A DNA stretch of 41,691 nucleotides. Source: Microbacterium yannicii (GTDB taxonomy: Bacteria > Actinomycetota > Actinomycetes > Actinomycetales > Microbacteriaceae). Position 1 is the stretch's first letter, and each line of letters opens with the position of its first letter. The stretch covers positions 1 to 41,691 of the forward strand of contig NZ_JAMXMB010000015.1 of NCBI RefSeq assembly GCF_024055635.1. Direction: 5' to 3'. Under the pieces are notes generated by a model, which saw nothing but the letters and a program-made list of their open reading frames with translations, was not told where the DNA came from and made no database searches. A program made the translations under genes and the position numbers. This document shows, piece after piece, positions 31,303 through 41,691 of the stretch.

Positions 31303-33936
31303 CTACCAGGTGCGCAGGATGTCGGCGACGGTGTCCCACTCGTGTTCGGGCAGCGCGAGCTGCACCGCCTCGGCGACGGTGAGATCGGCGCCGGCGGTCT
31401 GGCCGGCATCGACGCTCTGCGGGTCGTGCCCGCGCAGGATCTCGAGGTACGGCGTGTGCACGGTGAACGCCTCGACGTCGAAGATGCCGATGCGCCGCCG
31501 GATCACGCCGGCGGCCACCGCCAGGGCTGCCGCACGCCAGGCCTCGCTGTGCGCGGCGGCGACCGCGCAGACCCCCTCCAGCCCGTACGCGACGCCCTCC
31601 TCGTAGTGCAGCCGGATCGACAGCAGCAGGGTGTGCACGAACTCGCGCTCGGCATCCTCGATGCGGCCCAGCTGGAAGTTGAGGCGTGCGCGCAGGTTGC
31701 CCGCGACAGAGGTGGTGAACAGGTCGCCGCGCGCCTCGGCGACCGAAGTGGCGCGATCGAAATGGGCGAGGGCGTCGTCGGTGGCGCCCCGCACCCACGC
31801 GAGCCGGCCGAGCGACACCTCGGTGATCGCCTCCGCCCACGTGTTGCCCCGCTCGCTCAGTGTCACGACGGCCTCGCGCAGCTCGGCCTCGGCTTTGTCG
31901 GTGTCGAGGTGGGAGAACTGCACGCGCGCCGTCGCGCGTGCGGCGAGCGCCATGGCTGCGGCATCCTCGTCGCCGCTCTCGGTGAACAGCCGGACGCACT
32001 CCCCGAGGCCGGCGATCACCTGCTCGCTGGGCCGTTGCCACATCTCGCCCCACAGGGCGAAGAACCAGGCGATCGCCCGGGTGCGCTGCGTGATCGGCTC
32101 ATCGTGCTGCTTCTCGAGCAGCTCGAGCATCCAGACGCGCACCTCGGCGAAGAAGCCAGAGATCCACCAGTAGATGAGGAGGCTCCACGCGAAGTCGCCG
32201 GCGTCGTCGAGCCGGTTCGTGTAGATCAGGTGGCGGACCGCCGCGCGCAGATTCGGGAGCTCGAGCCCGAGGCGCACGACGGCCTCCGCCTGCCCGTCGC
32301 CACCCAGACCGGGGGCGAGCCGCTGCACGAGTGCGCGGTAGTAGTCGGCGTGGGCGCGGCGCACCTGCACGGCGTCGCCGCGGTCCTTCAGGCGCCCCAG
32401 TGCGTACTCGCGCACCATCGCGAGCAGCGAGAACACGCGCCGCCCGCCGACCTCGCCCTGCTTCACGAGAGAGCCGTCGATGAGCGCGGTGAGGGCGTCG
32501 ATCGCGTCGTCGCCCCACGAGCGCCCCGCGCCGAGCGCCTCGACCGCATCGAGTGTGAACCGCGTCGCGAACACGCCGAGGTCCTCGAGCAGCTCGCGCT
32601 GCGTGTCGGGCAGCAGGCTCACGCTCCAGTCGATCGTCGCGCGCATCGTGCGGTGCCGCTCGGGAAGATCGCGGACGGCCGCCGTGAGCAGCGGCAGGCT
32701 GCGCTCGAGGCGCTCCGCGATACCCGCGGGGCTCAGGATGCGCACCTTCGCCGCGGCCAGTTCGATCGCGAGCGGCAGCCCCTCCAGCCTCCGGCAGATG
32801 TCGGCCAGGTCACCGGCGTTGTCGGCGGTGACGTCGAAGTCGGCGTCGATCGCGCGGGCCCGGTCGACGAACAGCGTCACCGCCGCGGACCGCGTCGCCC
32901 GATCCAGGCTCGCCGGTCCGTCGCCGGCCGGCATCGTCAGCGGTGAGACCTCGAAGACGCGCTCGCCGCGGATGCGCAGCACGATGCGGCTCGTCACCAG
33001 GAACGTGGCCGTCGGCGCCACGGTGTAGAGCCGCACCAGGACGGGTGCGGCATCCACGATCTGCTCGAAGTTGTCGAGCACGATCAGCACGCGCCGTTCG
33101 GCGAGCGCATGCGCGATGCGCTCCTCGAGGGCGGCTTCGCCGTTGTCGCGGATGCCGAGATAGTAGGCGATCGTCGGCAGCAGCAGTCCCGGCTCGAGCA
33201 CGCCCTCGAGCAGCACGAAGTACACCCCGTCCGGGAACATGTCGCCGCAGGCCAGGGCGGTCTCGATGGCCAGGCGGCTCTTGCCGATGCCGCCGGGGCC
33301 GACGAGGCTCACCACGCGGTCGGTGCCGCGGGCGAGGAGCGTGCGCACGGCGTCGATGTCGGCCTCGCGGCCGATCGTCGGCGTGTAGGGGACGGGAACA
33401 CGGCCGATCAGGGTCGGAGCCTCCGGCTCCAGCTCGGGCTCGGCGGTCGCTCGCGACTCGTCGAAGCGTTCGGCGAGGAGCATGGCCAGGTCGCCGGCGA
33501 CCTGGTCTTCGAGGTCGGCGGCCGTGTGGAAGTGCAGGTAGGCGGCGGTGTCGTCGGCCTGGATGCGGGAGATGAGCCCGGTGAGACGTTCGTCGCGGGA
33601 GTCCGTGTCTTTGACGTAGATGAGCTTGGGCATCTCGCGGGGGGCGAGGTTGTACTCGTCTTCGAGTCCGGACACCTCCTCTTCGGGAGCGACCCACCCG
33701 TAGCTGGCGCCGTAGATGCCGACGAACACGTCGCTCTGGGCGAGGTAGGACCGGTAGAGGTCTCGAGGCGGGTGCGGGCGCGCGCCCAGCTCGAACATCA
33801 CGGGCGCGAGTCGCAGGCGCTCGATGGCCGACCTCACTGCTTCACGTTCGTCGGAGAGCTCGCGCAGGGTCGAGCTCACGAACACCCGGATCCGCTGGTC
33901 GGGCGTGCGGATCACGGGGGATCGTCCCCCAGTCAT
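31303..33936 (-). CDS. DUF4062-NB-ARC-TPR STAND NTPase (putative sensor/switch)
   Basis: This protein of 877 aa probably acts as a signal-dependent switch in the cytoplasm. The N-terminus is a DUF4062 domain (RIRVFVSSTLRELSDER at about 15-31, and DVFVGIYGASYGW at 69-81). The NTPase follows with Walker A GPGGIGKS (213-220), Walker B VLIVLDNFE (283-291), sensor LVTSR and the GLPLA motif (386-390), typical of NB-ARC/AfsR-like STAND ATPases. A winged-helix region leads to HADYYRALVQRL, and TPR-like helices run from about 530 to the end. No DNA-binding domain is present, so a transcription factor role is unlikely. In STAND proteins the repeat part commonly senses a trigger and the NTPase oligomerises. 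The effectors here would be the two protease genes downstream. The start is uncertain: ATG 33936, GTG 33942 and GTG 33915 are possible, and none has a good ribosome binding site. Confidence 0.88.
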   Translation of the reverse strand: MTGGRSPVIRTPDQRIRVFVSSTLRELSDEREAVRSAIERLRLAPVMFELGARPHPPRDLYRSYLAQSDVFVGIYGASYGWVAPEEEVSGLEDEYNLAPREMPKLIYVKDTDSRDERLTGLISRIQADDTAAYLHFHTAADLEDQVAGDLAMLLAERFDESRATAEPELEPEAPTLIGRVPVPYTPTIGREADIDAVRTLLARGTDRVVSLVGPGGIGKSRLAIETALACGDMFPDGVYFVLLEGVLEPGLLLPTIAYYLGIRDNGEAALEERIAHALAERRVLIVLDNFEQIVDAAPVLVRLYTVAPTATFLVTSRIVLRIRGERVFEVSPLTMPAGDGPASLDRATRSAAVTLFVDRARAIDADFDVTADNAGDLADICRRLEGLPLAIELAAAKVRILSPAGIAERLERSLPLLTAAVRDLPERHRTMRATIDWSVSLLPDTQRELLEDLGVFATRFTLDAVEALGAGRSWGDDAIDALTALIDGSLVKQGEVGGRRVFSLLAMVREYALGRLKDRGDAVQVRRAHADYYRALVQRLAPGLGGDGQAEAVVRLGLELPNLRAAVRHLIYTNRLDDAGDFAWSLLIYWWISGFFAEVRVWMLELLEKQHDEPITQRTRAIAWFFALWGEMWQRPSEQVIAGLGECVRLFTESGDEDAAAMALAARATARVQFSHLDTDKAEAELREAVVTLSERGNTWAEAITEVSLGRLAWVRGATDDALAHFDRATSVAEARGDLFTTSVAGNLRARLNFQLGRIEDAEREFVHTLLLSIRLHYEEGVAYGLEGVCAVAAAHSEAWRAAALAVAAGVIRRRIGIFDVEAFTVHTPYLEILRGHDPQSVDAGQTAGADLTVAEAVQLALPEHEWDTVADILRTW
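33916..33930 (-). promoter_or_regulatory. Hairpin over the STAND start region
   Basis: GGGGGA (33916-33921) and TCCCCC (33925-33930) are perfect complements around a three-base loop. They lie 6 bases into the gene if ATG 33936 is used, or just before GTG 33915. On the mRNA this would form a tight stem at the translation start and could limit ribosome entry. Confidence 0.45.
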
Positions 33937-34015
33937 GAGCACATCATGGACCCGGAGGGCCGGTCGCCGCCACGGGTTCAGAGCGTCGGTGTATCAGGAA
34001 CGGCGCCCCGTCGGG

Positions 34016-34044
34016 CTTATACCGCAGCATCCAGAACTTTTCAA
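34016..34044 (-). promoter_or_regulatory. Strong sigma-70-type promoter of the STAND-CHAT-caspase operon
   Basis: On the minus strand TTGAAA (34044-34039) is followed after exactly 17 bases by TATAAG (34021-34016). Both hexamers are close to consensus. Transcription would start near 34009, about 70 nt before the STAND start codon. Its -35 box is 9 bp from that of the divergent rpoB promoter. Confidence 0.72.
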
Positions 34045-34053
34045 GAATCCGAC

Positions 34054-34082
34054 TGGACACGGCGCGTCGTCCGACGTATAGT
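34054..34082 (+). promoter_or_regulatory. Sigma-70-type promoter of rpoBC
   Basis: TGGACA (34054-34059) is followed after exactly 17 bases by TATAGT (34077-34082). The transcription start should be near 34089. This is the best plus-strand promoter in the window and suits a highly expressed essential operon. Confidence 0.8.
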
Positions 34083-34088
34083 GGGTCT

Positions 34089-34242
34089 TTGCGCTCTTGG
34101 ATTCCCCCTGCCCTCATATGGTGGTCGGCTGTGCCTGCGCCCCCCCGCGTTCACGCGAGGAGTGCCGCGCGGGTTTCGGGGAAGAGAGCACTCCACCTGA
34201 CGACAAGGAAACGAGCCCTACGGGCCCACGGAGGTAATCCCC
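34089..34242 (+). promoter_or_regulatory. Leader of about 154 nt upstream of rpoB, with ribosome binding site
   Basis: The leader holds a seven-base stem (GGAGTGC 34159-34165 with GCACTCC 34188-34194), a small CGCG-TTCA-CGCG hairpin just before it (34147-34158 region), and a CCCTACGGG stem near 34216. GGAGGT at 34230-34235 lies seven bases before the TTG start and is a strong ribosome binding site. No leader peptide or known riboswitch is recognised. A leader of this length would allow control after initiation. Confidence 0.5.
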
Positions 34243-37740
<3,498 letters not shown>

Positions 37741-37781
37741 GCGCGCCAGGTAACGAACGAATTTCCGACACAGGAGAACCA

Positions 37782-41654
<3,873 letters not shown>

Positions 41655-41660
41655 GTCGAC

Positions 41661-41679
41661 CGGGTCCCGACGGGACCCG
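41661..41679 (+). terminator. Terminator hairpin after rpoC
   Basis: CGGGTCCC (41661-41668) and GGGACCCG (41672-41679) form a perfect eight-base stem with loop GAC, seven bases after the rpoC stop. No T-run follows in the 12 bases left in the window, which is usual in high-GC actinobacteria. Confidence 0.75.
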
Positions 41680-41691
41680 CACGTCGCGGCG

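Noticed and set aside
31303..33936. Reading the STAND protein as an AfsR/LuxR-type transcription regulator
   Set aside because: The NB-ARC and TPR parts resemble those regulators, but there is no SARP or GerE DNA-binding domain at either end. The N-terminus is DUF4062, and the adjacent genes are proteases.

Overview
The window is high-GC DNA (roughly 70% G+C by eye) with almost pure G/C third positions, frequent GTG and one TTG start, several apparently leaderless genes, and an actinobacterial rpoB-rpoC pair. The short interspersed repeat TCCCTGAGCCTGTCGAAGG and the very frequent octamer CGGATGCC point to Microbacteriaceae, most likely Microbacterium. That placement is inference from memory of such genomes, not from a search.

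Layout. (1) 1-5,355, minus strand: a catabolic operon. It encodes a nitrilase-family N-carbamoyl amidohydrolase, a dihydropyrimidinase, an LLM-class flavin oxidoreductase, and a NitT/TauT-type ABC permease and ATPase; the ATPase runs off the left edge. Together they suggest uptake and ring-opening catabolism of pyrimidines or hydantoins. (2) 5,390-10,934: a leaderless NarL-type two-component system, a small VOC protein, a hemerythrin-domain protein on the opposite strand, and a MacB/FtsX-type ABC exporter. (3) 10,969-14,060, minus strand: two overlapping genes encoding a cytosolic thermolysin-like HExxH metalloprotease and a ComEC-like metallo-beta-lactamase-fold hydrolase. (4) 14,235-18,199: small housekeeping or hypothetical genes (FMN reductase, SRPBCC protein, ComB-like phosphatase, SprT-like protein, TPR protein, spermidine-synthase-like protein). 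(5) 18,503-26,636: a Dpp/Opp-type peptide ABC importer (lipoprotein, two permeases, one double ATPase) next to a 5-oxoprolinase (PxpA and a PxpB-PxpC fusion). This suggests uptake of peptides or pyroglutamyl compounds and conversion of 5-oxoproline to glutamate.

(6) 26,655-33,936, minus strand, is the most unusual part. A DUF4062-NB-ARC-TPR STAND NTPase, a CHAT-domain protease and an alpha/beta-hydrolase/caspase fusion lie in one orientation. This is the typical composition of a predicted NTP-controlled protease conflict (immunity or cell-suicide) system. I do not recognise this exact three-gene combination as a characterised system.

(7) 34,054-41,679: rpoB and rpoC with a strong promoter, a leader of about 150 nt and a terminator hairpin. 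The promoter inferred for the STAND operon (TTGAAA-17-TATAAG, minus strand) and that of rpoBC (TGGACA-17-TATAGT, plus strand) are back to back, with their -35 boxes only 9 bp apart. The putative death/defence operon may therefore be coupled to transcription of the core RNA polymerase genes.
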